NCBI GenBank assembly: GCA_025716855.1
Contig: JAIXMQ010000001.1
Coordinates: 496,001-560,000, forward strand
Source: Pilaira anomala
Lineage: Eukaryota > Mucoromycota > Mucoromycetes > Mucorales > Mucoraceae
DNA length: 64,000 bases
Direction of reading: 5' to 3'
The notes beneath the pieces are model-generated. The model was not told the origin of the DNA, did not search any database, and saw nothing but the letters and a program-made list of their open reading frames with translations. This document shows, one piece after another, positions 24,166-35,299 of this stretch. How positions within the stretch are numbered: position 1 is the stretch's first letter; the number at the start of each line of letters is the position of its first letter. The position numbers and the translations under genes were made by a program.

Positions 24166-24990
24166 TACGCAATAAAAAATCACCTTATTGGGATGAACAT
24201 TGTCGTTGGAGGACCAGCAACTTGTAAGCTCTTTTTTTTTTCTAAATCAGCTTTTTGACAAATTATATTCCCTTTTTATTGATCTATAGGTTAACTAAAT
24301 TGCTACGTCTCTCTATCTTGGTGAAGTAGAACTGTGGTATTGTGCCACCCGCAAATAGCTCTGAATAGACCGTAATCTACTTGTTTTGACGTGTTCTTCT
24401 CTGAGCTTATTGCAGACCAAGACCAACAAGTGAACTTACGTTAGGCAAACAAATCTGTAGATGAAGAACCCACTGACACTTGTCCAGATACTATTATTTC
24501 AACAATGGAATAGTATGACTTTGGCCGTCCTGTTAGTCTTGGTGAAACTAAGGTTGGTAACGCTTCTACCACCAAATAAGTGGTTAATTTAGATATATTT
24601 CGTCTTTGTATCACCTACAAGCGTGCTATTGAGCGGCATGGCTCACTGTCTTCTCTCGTCTTTATGATAAAGGAGTATAATACTGTATCGAAATGCTATG
24701 ACTCTCTTTGCATCGTGGCCGAGATTGTATCGCTAGACTTTACTTCTTCCTTATCGGATTTTAAGTTTTTACTACACGTAAAAATTTGCATCTCCTTGCT
24801 TCTGTGAGCTCTTGTTTCTGGTTAAATTCTATTCATAGTGGATTTAATGCATCTACTGTTATTATCCAAGACAAGCTTGATAATCTTGTCCGAATTTCAA
24901 GTTATATGTCACTCATGGCTAAATCTAGCAAAGGAACCCTTGGTCAATTATCAAGATATTGTATTTATGCCTCTTAAAATAATAAAAGGT
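24166..24990 (+). pseudogene. Decayed coding sequence, unknown family
   Basis: GC content rises and protein-like frames appear but break repeatedly: DEEPTDTCPDTIISTME, then stop; YDFGRPVSLGETKVGNA, then stop; VVNLDIFRLCITYKRAIERH and onward to 24807; then LHLLASVSSCFWLNSIHSG in another frame. Stops and shifts occur at least four times within 600 bp. This looks like one old gene, perhaps from a repeated Mucorales family. I cannot name it. Confidence 0.35.
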
Positions 24991-25658
24991 AACACGAACC
25001 ATTCAAAAATATGTAAATATGTACCCCTTTCAAAATCATAATAAAATCTATTTACTCAAGTAAGAACTTATAAACTAAGTTCATTTGTATTCACAGTCTG
25101 GTCTTATAATATCCCTTCCTAATTCTTCATTGTTTACTTTCCATTGAGTGTATTAATTACCTTTCAAAGTATTTCTCTAAGAATTCGCTGCTTAATATTC
25201 ATTACTTCTCGTATATAATATAAATGGATTTTAATATTTCCTTGTGAATCTTTGTATTTCCTACTCTTATCTTATTGCTAGTTATCACATTGTTAAATAA
25301 TAACTTTGATGATACTCCTTTTAGACAACTAGTCGCTAAATATCACTTTTCACAAACTAAATATACTACAAGTCTTTCTGAGTTGATATTAAAGGTCTAG
25401 TATCGTGATCCAATAATTTTAAGTGATGAGCTGTTGACAATTTTTTCATCTTCAACTTTCCATTTATTTGATTCTTATGTGTCATATAAAAGAAGAAAGG
25501 ACTTGATTTGGAATACCCGAAATCTGGAAAAAGTATTTCCGAAAATACAGATTATTTCCAGGTACAAAAACAGGTGACCACACACAAGTCTAGGCTTTAA
25601 TTAAAAAACCATTCAGTTTTTTTAACTATCTTTATTTCTTTTCTTTCATAGCTTTAAA
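24991..25658. other. Intergenic, AT-rich; promoter of the SAP kinase gene
   Basis: No coding frame or repeat of note. A pyrimidine-rich run (TTCTTTTCTTTC) lies just before the start codon at 25659. Confidence 0.5.
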
Positions 25659-27735
25659 ATGTTATTTCATACTATTCCCAAACATATAGATCATTCTCTA
25701 GAAGTAAGATTATTAACTCCTTTGCATATGTGCATAATATTTATATTAACCATAACTGTGTTAGTATCTACGCTATGAAGAGCTAAATGAAATGTCATTA
25801 GCAGATATTATTGATATTTGCCGAGAAAGAAATTTACCAACGGAAGGAGAAAAGTCGCAACTAATTAGTGATTTATTATTTTGGGTAAAAAAAGAAAAAA
25901 AAAACTTTATTTTTGGTTGATATAATTAAGATTGTATAATGTAGAAAGATCATACAAGACCTATACCTGCACCTTCAACACCAAGACTGGGCTCATTATC
26001 TGATTTTCAGTTTATTGATACAGATACACTTCATCTGCAAGAAGATAGAACACTTTTAAATTCAAAAGAGTTTTCTCTTTTATTTTTGGATGAGGATTCT
26101 CCAACGGGTTTAGATATACCATATCAGGATTTAACGTTTGGTAAAAAAATTGGAAGTGGAGGATTTAAAGATTGTTTTCAAGGTAATATATATGTACAAC
26201 GTATCATGACAACGAGCGTAAAAATACATATTAACCACTTGTTAAATACATTAAAAAAAAAGGTGTTTACAAAGGAGTAAATTTGGCTGTTTAAAAAGAA
26301 TTTACTACTATTTTTTATTAAACTATTTAATATAGGAAGCAGTTGCTATTGGAGAGTTAAGGTTAACTCATTTTAGTGAATTTGATTTGGCTGAAGTAAA
26401 ACATGAAATCAATGTATTAAAGTATATATACAACATCATTTTTTTAAAGAGGTCATTCTACTTAACCTTAACTTTTTAGACAACTGCGACATGAAAATGT
26501 GATCAAATTTATAGGTGTTTGTACGCATCCAAGTCACCTGTGTATAGTGACTGAGATTTGTACGAAAGGTGATTTATTTGATGTCATTCGAAACTACCCA
26601 AGACCTAGTTTTGCACAGCAGGTCATGTATATGTACGATATTGCATTAGGTGTATCATATTTACATACAAGAAGGTGAGTTTTAGAAAGATTTATTACTG
26701 TTATTTTTGATTAATAAACTTTTTTTTTTTTTTTGCTTAAAAAGGCCGTCGATTATTCATAGAGTAAGTTTTGAAAGATATAAGAATGGCATGTGGTTTT
26801 TTTTATATAAATTAAACGATTAACTTTTACTCAGGACCTTAAATCTATGAATATTCTGGTAAAAGGAAAAGAAGCATGACATTTTCTATGAACCTTACTA
26901 AAGACATACATATTACAATAGATTTCGCAAGATGATAGAGCAAAGATAAATGATTTCGGTTTAGCACGAATCCGACCAAAAGCTAATTCTTTGATGCATA
27001 CACAATGTGGCACACCCAATTGGTATGTATGTGTGTGTGTGTGTGTGTAAATTTTAAATATCTATTGTCACTAAATTAAATAATTCATTACATTTTGATA
27101 TATAGGCAAGGTAAAAAAAAAAAATCAAACATATCTTTGCATTCCCTTTTTTTTTATATTTATCAAAAATATATAGCCCCTGAATTTTGGACTTCAAATC
27201 CTAGTTATACAGAAAAAGTAAGAAAAGTGCTACACTATTCTTTATTTACACTATTTTAACTTGCATTCTTTACATTATAGGTGGATGTAATATATATTAT
27301 TTATTTTGGGTTCATGTGCGTGTAGATAGGTTAACATTTTTTTCATTGAATGTTTAGGTTTATGCTTGTGCACTTATATTCTGGGAAATCATGACTTGGG
27401 GTGCATACGGTTATCCATTTCAGAGTAAAAAAAAAATTATATATATAACGTGTAAGAGAAATGTAGATTAATATAATATAATAATAATAGATTTGGCAGA
27501 ACATGCACTTTATGCTGCTGTGAAACAACATGATGTCCGTCCTCCCATTTCTAAACTTACTGGCTTATATCCACGTAATCTGTTGGTATTAATCATGGAA
27601 ATGTGGGAAACAGATCCAACATTGGTAAGAAAAACCTTATACCATTTAAAAAAAAATGATATATTAAATTTATATATTTTATAGCGGCCTTCTATGAATC
27701 ATGTTGTTGAAAGATTATCAACTTATTTACTTTAA
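25659..27735 (+). CDS. SAP-domain protein kinase with WNK-like lysine placement
   Basis: Fifteen exons: 25659-25703, 25765-25884, 25945-26182, 26263-26276, 26336-26421, 26480-26674, 26745-26763, 26835-26858, 26922-27022, 27106-27110, 27177-27217, 27281-27286, 27358-27424, 27491-27624 and 27685-27735. All are in phase, giving 381 residues. A SAP-like domain (about 16-55, LADIIDICRERNLPTEGEKS) suggests nucleic-acid binding. The kinase domain is TKL-like: glycine loop GSGGFK near 125-130, HRDLKSMN near 238-245, DFG at 258-260, then GTPNWQAPEFW. The VAIK position reads VAIG (glycine 145), while lysine 130 in the loop matches the relocated catalytic lysine of WNK kinases. Exons of 14, 5 and 6 nt are needed to rebuild conserved motifs. 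Convergent with RNPS1, 109 bp between stops. Confidence 0.85.
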
Positions 27736-27844
27736 ATGAGTGGGAGAGTAAAAAAAAAAATAAACTTTATTATATATGTGTTTTTTGAAAATGGTGTGTG
27801 TATGTGCTTTGTGTGAGTTTGCTTGTGAGTTTATGAAAATGTTC

Positions 27845-29088
27845 TTATCTCATACTTGGACTTCTACGTCTTGAAACTGATCTAGAATATGATCTAGATC
27901 TACTACCACGTCTGTAAGGTGATTTAGATCTACTACTACGTCTGTAGGGTGATCTGCTTCTTCTGATACTTCTACTACGTCTGATTGGAGATCTACTACG
28001 TCTGAGAGGTGATCTGTTTCGTCTGATGGGTGTTCTACTGCGTCTGATAGGAGATCTGCTACGTCTGATAGGAGACCGACTACGACTTCTGCTTGGAGTT
28101 AAACTTCTTGAATAACTTCTACTTCTAGAATAACTACGTCCGCGAGAGTAACTGCGTCCACGAGAATAAGATCTCTTTCTTCCTCTTGAATAACTGCGAG
28201 AAGGAGATCTTGAACGAGAATAAGAATAACGTCTACCGCGACGAACAGGTGAACGAGATCTTGAGCGAGAATAGCGTCTACCTCTGTTACCACCGAAGCG
28301 ATCTCCGCGAGCTCCACGCACATTATCCCTTCTAGCTGGAGGTGGAGCAAAGCGTCCTAATCATAAACCACATTAGACAATATTTTTCTTTTTGGTTATT
28401 ATTTAATTATTATTTACCTCTAGGTGGTGAAGGTGAACGAGATTTCTCACGACGTTTGGGTGCTGGGACACAAACAAGTCTTTTACCATCTAATTGTGCC
28501 TACATATAAAACCTTTAGTCACTCTCTTATCTAATGGAAACTTGTCATCTATAAAGATACTTTACATTATCCATATAACTAATAGCTTTATCAGCTTCTT
28601 CTTGAGTTTCAAAATCAATATATGCTTTTCCTTTGTTGGTATTCACTATACGAAAAAACAAATGATCGATATAAATTTTTCTCTCTCTTTTTTTTTTCTA
28701 CTTCTATTTACTTACAGGCTTTATTGATAGGAAATTCGAGAAGGGTGATGTTTCCATATTTACTAAAAATTTCTCGGACGTGTTCTTCTTTGACATTGCG
28801 CGTCAAGTTCGTAACGAGAATAGAGTGAAGGTGTTCTGGACTAATTGATCGCGAACGGCTGCGACTAGAAGGAGTTCGCGAAAGTGGTGAACGCGAACGA
28901 TCCTTTGAAATAGAACGACGACGTGGAGATGGTGATCTTGAATAACGAGATCTTGATGAAGCCCTATTGTTTGAAAAAAAAAAGTGGAAATATTTCTTTA
29001 GTTTTACTGGAAATTAAAAGCTTATTTCTTCTCTTTTTATGCTGTTGAATAGATAGACATTATGTCTTGTTCAATTGATTACTTACAT
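27845..29088 (-). CDS. RNPS1: RNPS1-like SR/RRM protein of the exon junction complex
   Basis: Nuclear RNA-binding protein that in animals joins the ASAP/exon-junction complex in splicing and mRNA surveillance. Exons on the minus strand are 29088-29087, 28963-28716, 28645-28566, 28499-28418 and 28356-27845, giving 307 residues, very close to human RNPS1. A short serine/arginine N-terminus is followed by one RRM: SILVTNLTRNVKEEHVREIF, the 'KYGNITLLEFPINKA' strand and GKAYIDFETQEEADKAISYM. A long RS domain follows with RRSRSPIRRSRSP-type repeats. The start codon is itself split: A and T end the first exon (29088-29087) and the G opens the next. No other in-frame ATG precedes the RRM in that exon, which supports the split. 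Confidence 0.88.
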
Positions 29089-29712
29089 TATAACCCAAAA
29101 GATATACTAATTGAAAAGAAAGAAAGAGAAAATTAAAACTTCTGAATTTTTGGCTTTTAAATGTACGTCACTCGGGTTGCTACACACACATCTGTGTGAA
29201 GTGTATAGTCTAAATGAATGAACGAAAATGATTATTTATTTCAGTTATACCAATACATATCTAATATCTCACGTATTTTTTTTTCAACGGATAGTATACA
29301 TTGCTCCTTCATATTAATTTGGAGCTCTATACGCCTTTTTTCTACTTCGTTTAGAAGGTGCTATACGGTAATAACTGAACAAAAGGATTGGCCTATTTTG
29401 ATTCTTCCTTTAGGATGTCATAAAATTATATGAAAGAAATCCTCTTTCGACTAAATAGAAGCACGCGGCCAAAAATAAATGACACCAAACAATTGGAATT
29501 TCTTCAAAAAAAAAAAAGAGAGAATTTGAAAAATAAATTTATTGACTTTATGTAGAAATGTTAAAATGATAATATTATTATGAATTTACAATGTTGAGCT
29601 AAAAGGGATAAAACAGTTACCAACAGTTGGAATGATAGATTTTTTGCAGAAAAAGAAGGGAAAAAAAAGATAAAGAGAGAGAGATAAGAAAGTCTATGTA
29701 AGAGGAATTTTT
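29089..29712. other. Intergenic between two RNA-binding genes
   Basis: Upstream region of RNPS1 and 3' UTR of the next minus-strand gene. The open frame at 29218-29433 has no family resemblance and was not accepted. Confidence 0.5.
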
Positions 29713-30863
29713 TTAAAGATCATCATAACTTGTTAAAACTCTACCAGCAGGAATAGTAGTTGTAATAGGAGGATAGTTACGATCATCTAATTTCATAAGT
29801 GTAGAGCTACGTCTATGGCTATAACTACTGTAAGATGCTTCTTTGGCCATCAATCCATCCTCATCTTGCCAAGGTACATTACCAAATCCAACCTTATTTC
29901 TCTCGGGTATTTTAGCGCGGTTGACTAATAATATTGCATTAGATGGAGTTCCTCATATATTTTGTCAATTTTTTTTACCTTTAATATGTCTTGATCCTAC
30001 CAATGCACCATGCATACTTTGAATAGCTGCCAATGCCGCTTCCTTCTTTTCATACGTAACAAACCCATAACTATTCATATAAAGTCAATATATGTAGCAA
30101 GACGCACCAAAATAAAAATGACAACTTACTCTTTTCCTTCAACTAATTTAACATCTTCAAGTGATCCAAAACGAGAGAATATTGTTTCGATTTGTTCTTC
30201 TGTGACATCTTCTAAATCACCGATATAGACTTTTGTAGGGTAGAATTCTGTATCGATATATTGTGCAGCTTCTGAATATAACTGTATATTCATCAAATTA
30301 TTAGTGATTTCATGTACTACAAATCTATATATTTCTTATAACTTACGTCTCCTCCATTTCCTCTAGCTTGGTGGCGATGACTTCCGTGGTGAGATCTATG
30401 AGTACTTCTACGATGTCTATGTCTACTGCTGCTACGGTGGCGGTCGTGATCACTATCTGAGTCAGAATGGTAACGACGGTAAGAACGTCTAGGAGAACGA
30501 GAACCAGAAGAAGACGATCTTCTTCTGTGACGCTTGCTGTATCTGTCGCGCTCATTACTATCCGATCTATTGTCGTATTCCCCGTCTTCGGATCGCTCAG
30601 ACTTAAATTTCTCTCTACGGCGTTTAACTCTACCAAACTCGTCTAATTCTTCTTCTTCGCTCTCAGGACTAGAAAGTCTACTCAATTATTAGTTAAGCTA
30701 TTATTTCATATCACGCAAACCTAATATTCTTACCTTTTTCTTTCTTCTTTAGCCAAGCTAGAACTTCTTTCGACAGACTAAAAAATCACAGTTAGATATG
30801 AGTTTTTTTTTAAAAAAATGTTTGCATGTTTTATAAAAGTATTACCTTATCTTCTGTAGACAT
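29713..30863 (-). CDS. SR-like RRM protein, unnamed
   Basis: Six exons on the minus strand: 30863-30846, 30777-30734, 30680-30347, 30281-30130, 30070-29979 and 29924-29713, in phase, giving 283 residues. The N-terminal half is acidic then RS/RH-rich (SRSPRRSYRRYHSDSDSDHD; RHRHRRSTHRSHHGSHRH). One RRM follows (about 150-225): TKVYIGDLEDVTEEQIETIF, LEDVKLVEGKDYGFVTYE, then ALVGSRHIKVNRAK. RNP2 is VYIGDL and RNP1 is DYGFVTYE. The C-terminal 70 residues have no known motif. The architecture fits splicing factors of the SR-related group, nuclear. It lies in tandem with RNPS1, also an RS-RRM protein, though the order of RS and RRM differs. No exact orthologue name can be given. Confidence 0.82.
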
Positions 30864-31550
30864 AATTGAGATATAAAGGTATAAGTAAACGTATCTGAAA
30901 AAAAAAGTTTTCTTTATTTGTCGAGAAAAGAAAAAAAAAAAAAAAAAGACAATGACAGTGACTGCCAAAACTCGTCTTCAACTACCTATATCTTATGCAA
31001 TAACAGATTAAGAAAAAGGTTGTATAGTGATATCGATTGCAATTGCGGTTCGTTTTTTAATTAAAAAACGAAGCGAGTAAAGAAAAAAAGGTATTAAAAC
31101 TGAACCATTTATCCTGTTGTTGAACTCTGGATGGTCGGGAAGAAAAACTTGCCTACTACTTTTTAGTGGATACTCTTTTCACTGACTTAACATTTCTTTT
31201 ACTCATTTCATGTATCATATATCGCTCGGAAATACTTAACTATACTAGAACTTCTGAACTTTGCATAAGCTTTATTATAAATTTAGTACCTATCATTAGA
31301 CACGACGTTTTTTTTTTTGGATTTAAATACTAAAAGTTGATGCTATAATCAAAAACATGTTTAACTTTTATTTTTTATAGTCCAACCAAGAAAAATGATG
31401 TTTATTGTCTATCGTCTGCATTCTGACTCCCAATTATCTTCTCATGGATATAATTGGCTGGATTACATATATTCACGTGCTAGTCACGTGATTTTTTTAA
31501 TTTTAGCAATGTAGTATATATAATAACTTTTGGTTCTACTTTCAACAGTT
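30864..31550. other. Intergenic, AT-rich
   Basis: Promoter region of the SR-like gene and spacer before the tRNA. An inverted pair CGTTTTTTAATTAAAAAACG lies near 31051-31070. No gene seen. Confidence 0.5.
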
Positions 31551-31633
31551 GGAAAGATGGCCGAGTTGGTCTAAGGCGTCACGTTAAGGTCGTGATCTCT
31601 TCGGAGGCGTGGGTTCAAATCCCACTCTTTTCA
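31551..31633 (+). tRNA. tRNA-Leu (anticodon AAG)
   Basis: Cloverleaf folds fully. Acceptor stem GGAAAGA pairs with TCTTTTC (one G-T). D-arm GCCGAGTTGGTCTAAGGC; anticodon stem TCACG/CGTGA around loop TTAAGGT, anticodon AAG. A long variable arm TCTC-TTCG-GAGG marks a type II tRNA, and the T-arm is GTGGG-TTCAAAT-CCCAC. Box A and box B are present. A T-rich run follows as polymerase III terminator. No intron. Confidence 0.95.
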
Positions 31634-31707
31634 CTTCTTTTTTCTCTCTTTTAAACAGAGTGTGGTGCATGTAGACCGTTTATGTAATTGTTAAAAGTAG
31701 TTTGTTC

Positions 31708-32288
31708 GTGGTTAAAGAAAAAAAAGAGTTTCGTGAGCACCAGTTCCTGTTGACAAGTAGAACGACTTGATAAAGTAAAGTAAAGATAAGAAAATAGAGT
31801 TTTTAAAAGTAAAATACAATGGAGAGTTTAATATCCAAGGGAATCCAAATGTAAGAAATAAAATAAAATATAATAAAAATAAGATATTATTAAATCAAAA
31901 GATAAGGTCTTTAAGTATAAAGAAGAATAAAGGTTTTAATTGTTACAAAATAGTGAATTGATTTTTATTTAGTTTGATATTTTTTAAAGGTATTTATATG
32001 TTTTCTAATTTTTAATATTTTTACCAAAACTGAGTTTTTAAAGGAGCATCCTCGTCAAGAAGCGTCGTCGTTGAGAAGGATGGTCGTTGAGAACAATAGA
32101 TAATTAAATAAGGTAATAGGTGAAATTCAGTGTAACAGTGGTTAAAGAAAAAGAGTTTCGTGAGAACTAGTTCCCGTTGACAAGTAGAACGACTTGATAA
32201 AATAAAGTAAAATAGAGAAAAGAGTAGTTTTTAAATAGAGTTACAACGAATAGGTTATTTAGTATTCAAGGGAATTTAGATGTAAAGT
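31708..32288 (+). repeat. Two direct copies of a ~150-bp repeat
   Basis: Copy 1 is 31708-31859 and copy 2 is 32138-32288. Both start GTGGTTAAAGAAAAA, share GAGTTTCGTGAG and GTTGACAAGTAGAACGACTT, and end near CAAGGGAAT ... ATGTAA, with scattered substitutions and small indels. The 278 bp between them are AT-rich apart from a short repeated motif (CGTCGTTGAGAA / GGTCGTTGAGAA near 32065-32095). No coding frame. Possibly a dispersed non-coding repeat whose first copy lies just downstream of the tRNA. Confidence 0.75.
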
Positions 32289-32344
32289 AAAAGTAAAGAA
32301 ACGATCAGAAAAAGATCAAGTTAAAATTAAAAGCTATGTTCAAC

Positions 32345-32960
32345 CTAACATTTCAGATAAGGGCCGTAACTATTTAATCTTTTAAGTTTTCCAAAGAATT
32401 TTTGTGTTGCCTCTTTTTGGAAAGCTAACTTGAATTCAAATGTTTGATATTTCCAAGTTTTTTTCTTCAAATCATTTATAATTTCTTGGAGGTCTTCTTT
32501 TTCTTTGATCAGTAAAGCAATATGAGATAAAGCTTCTTCGAATAATCTTTTATTGTTAGCATCTTTCTTATTAGCCTCAACTTCCAAAGCTTCAATATAT
32601 CCGTCATAGTTCTTATCTCCTCTAAAAGTGTGTCAATAATTTTTTGATTTTGAGCTGCTTTGGCTCGATGATAAATCAAAACTAGTTATCTTAACATTAT
32701 AGAACAATGCTAAATAAATGATTATTTAATTCATCTAGAGAGAATTAGTTGGCTTACGTCGATTTGATTGCGCATTTTTTACTTGCTTATAAGATTCGAA
32801 GCTACCATTATTTTTTTCAGTCAAAGATACTTTCTCATGAAGACCTATCCACCAACCAGAGAGAGTTGTGATATAGAATAATAACATTATTGAATTATAT
32901 GTATTTATTACCTTCTTCCAAATCCTGTATACTATTTATGTATTTTATATTGATTAGTTT
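32345..32960 (-). pseudogene. Coiled-coil protein gene, probably frameshifted
   Basis: The most protein-like part is a minus-strand frame from about 32621 to 32345: GDKNYDGYIEALEVEANKKD, then RLFEEALSHIALLIKEKEDL and a basic tail ending GPYLKC. It is heptad-rich. Upstream pieces, separated by plausible introns, read DLEEGLHEKVSLTEKNNGSF and YKQVKNAQSNR, then RAKAAQNQKIIDTLLEEIRT. The last piece is one base out of frame with the first frame at about 32620, and splice signals do not resolve it. No start codon was found. It may be a decayed gene or one with an unrecognised exon. Confidence 0.35.
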
Positions 32961-33750
32961 ATGAATAAAAAGGAAAAAAGAAAAATTAGTAGAAAAACAA
33001 CATGTATCAGTAATTTTTCTTTTCTTTTCTTTTCAGGAAATGTTGGTAAATGATACACGCAGAACTAATTAAAAATGGTACATGTAAAAGTAAGGCTATA
33101 TTGCTCCGAGTTTATATAAGTATCAATCACTATAATTAAAATCTTTACTTCATAAAGTCTTCCTTATAAACAAGAAGTTAGCTTTACATAATTAAATATT
33201 TGCATTAAAAAACTATGTCTTTTACATAAAAAGAAAGATGGCGTTAATAACAACAGGTATAGTTTTCTTCTGTAGCATGATCTAGTTTATGGTTTAGGTC
33301 TTAGGAGATAACAAAAGTGTTAAAATTTAAGTACAAGCTTTATGTCCCTCTTTTTGAAGTCTTTTTTTTTTGAAGAGCAAATAAAAAAGGCAAGTATTAA
33401 TTACGCAAACACCAAATCGGAATTTGACCAAACACAACACACTTTACATAACATAAATATACAATTGCAAAAACAAAACACCACTGTTAGTAATTGCATT
33501 TTGATTACACACATATACCAAATAAAGTTATTCGATTTAGATTATTCATGAAACATATTAACGCCATAAATTAAGTGTCAACCAAAAAATAAATGTGTTA
33601 AACTTTGCATAGAATGAATGCCCACCCTGAGATAGTAACAAAAAAAAAAAAAAAAAAAAAAAAATAGTCATAACGAAAAAAATGCTCCCAAAAAGGCTGA
33701 TTCGACTTTAATTTAGTACAGGTCTTTTATTTATTTATTTATAAACAGTT
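32961..33750. other. Intergenic with poly(A); promoter of CDK11
   Basis: AT-rich, with an A-run of about 24 at 33641-33664. The open frame 33342-33551 has no recognisable domain. The 90 bp before 33751 are T-rich and probably hold the CDK11 promoter. Confidence 0.45.
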
Positions 33751-34173
33751 ATGGCAGACTCCACAAAAAAATCTCGTTGGGTATCAGACGATGAAGAGGA
33801 AGAGCTAATTGAGAAAAGGCCAGTAAAACAACAAAAGAAAACGACTTTGCCAACTGAATCGAAAGCAGTACGTCAAGTGATTATGCGAACCGAACAACCT
33901 CCACCTAAACCGTATCCTTATTTACGAGAATGTCGACACGTAGATAATTTCGAAAGGCTAAACCATATTGAAGAGGGTTCTTACGGCATTGTGTTTCGTG
34001 CGCGTGATAAAGAGTCTAATGAAATCGTAGCGTTGAAAAAATTAAAGTTGAATCCAGAAAGCGGTGGATTTCCTGTCACAAGTTTAAGAGAGATCCATGC
34101 TTTAATGACTATTAAACATCCTAATATTGTTAACGTCAAAGAAATTGTTATGGGGAATCACATGGATCAGTAA

Positions 34174-34208
<35 letters not shown>

Positions 34209-35267
34209 AATTATTATTGAAGAAAAATAGAAAGTGTATTTACTTTTTCATATATAGAGTTTTCATTGTTATGGACTTTATTGAACATGACTTAAAGGGT
34301 TTAATGCAAGACATGCGCTCACCTTTCTTACAATCCGAAATCAAAACGTTGATGCTTCAGTTACTATCAGCAGTAGCGCTCATGCACGATAATTGGGTTA
34401 TTCACCGTGATTTAAAGACTTCCAATTTATTACTCAATAACCGAGGCGAAATCAAAGTAGCAGATTTCGGTCTTGCAAGAAAATACGGCAGTCCGATGGG
34501 CCATATGACACAGTTGGTTGTAACGCTTTGGTACAGAGCTCCCGAGTTATTATTAGGTGGCAAAGAGTATACAACTGCGATTGATATGTGGTCTGTAGGT
34601 TGTATCTTTGGTGAATTAGTAAATAATGAAGCATTATTTCCTGGTAGAAGTGAAATTGATCAATTAGATAGAGTAACGTAACCTTAATATGAACATATCA
34701 GCAATGAATCTTTTTAACAATTTTAAATAGATATTCAAATTATTAGGTGCACCGACAGAAGAAATCTGGCCTTCATTCTTAGAACTTCCTCATGCCAAAA
34801 ACATAGCGCCTATACATCAACCGTAATCTATTTACAACAATCCATCATGCATTTACGATTATACTGACCTTTTTTTTTGTTCTGCATAGATATAGCAATT
34901 TAAGAAGTAAATTCACTACTTTGACCCAAGCAGGCTTGGATCTTTTATCAAGATTATTAACCTATGATCCTTCAAAGCGTATCACAGCAGAACAAGCATT
35001 GAAACATCCTTATTTCAGCGAAAGTCCTGCACCTAAAGATCCATCTATGTTCCCAACCTGGCCTTCTAAAGGCTCAGGACATAAGTAAGTTTATGTTTTG
35101 ACTATCTACTACAATTATTTCTAACTTGATATGTATATAGGAAACGAGAATTCAGTCCTTCTGCACCAGCGGCAGCTCATGGTATAAGTGAAGAAGAATC
35201 AGGTCTAGCTGGTACTCTTTTTGGTGGTCAAACAGAATCAACAGGATTTCGATTAAAGCTTGGATAA
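33751..35267 (+). CDS. CDK11: Cyclin-dependent kinase 11 (PITSLRE family)
   Basis: Nuclear CDK, partner of L-type cyclins, acting in transcription and splicing. Exons 33751-34169, 34258-34672, 34731-34822, 34890-35084 and 35141-35267 are in phase and give 415 residues. The family hallmark C-helix here is PVTSLREI (PITSLREI in animals). Seen: glycine loop [39 protein letters not shown]-loop [17 protein letters not shown] insert, and the conserved tail GFRLKLG. The N-terminal extension is only about 65 residues, lacking the long RE/poly-E region of animal CDK11. Intron 1 contains a pure T-run of about 32. The stop lies 32 bp from the ARPC5 stop on the other strand. Confidence 0.94.
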
Positions 35268-35299
35268 AATAAATCCCTTTTTTTTATTATAATTATTAT

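Noticed and set aside
26263..26288. Longer version of the kinase micro-exon ending at GCT (26288)
   Set aside because: It needs a poor GTTTAA donor and adds VNLA in a place where kinases have no insertion; the GTAAAT donor at 26277 fits better.
28099..28350. Second minus-strand frame over the RS domain of RNPS1
   Set aside because: Shadow of the repetitive RS codons; the true frame has RRM and splice support.
29218..29433. 71-residue frame between the two RNA-binding genes
   Set aside because: No homology sense, no splice partners, lies in an upstream region.
30343..30636. Alternative minus-strand frame over the SR-like protein
   Set aside because: Shadow frame; spliced RRM protein occupies the region.
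33342..33551. 69-residue frame before CDK11
   Set aside because: Short, asparagine/threonine-rich, no domain or exon partner.
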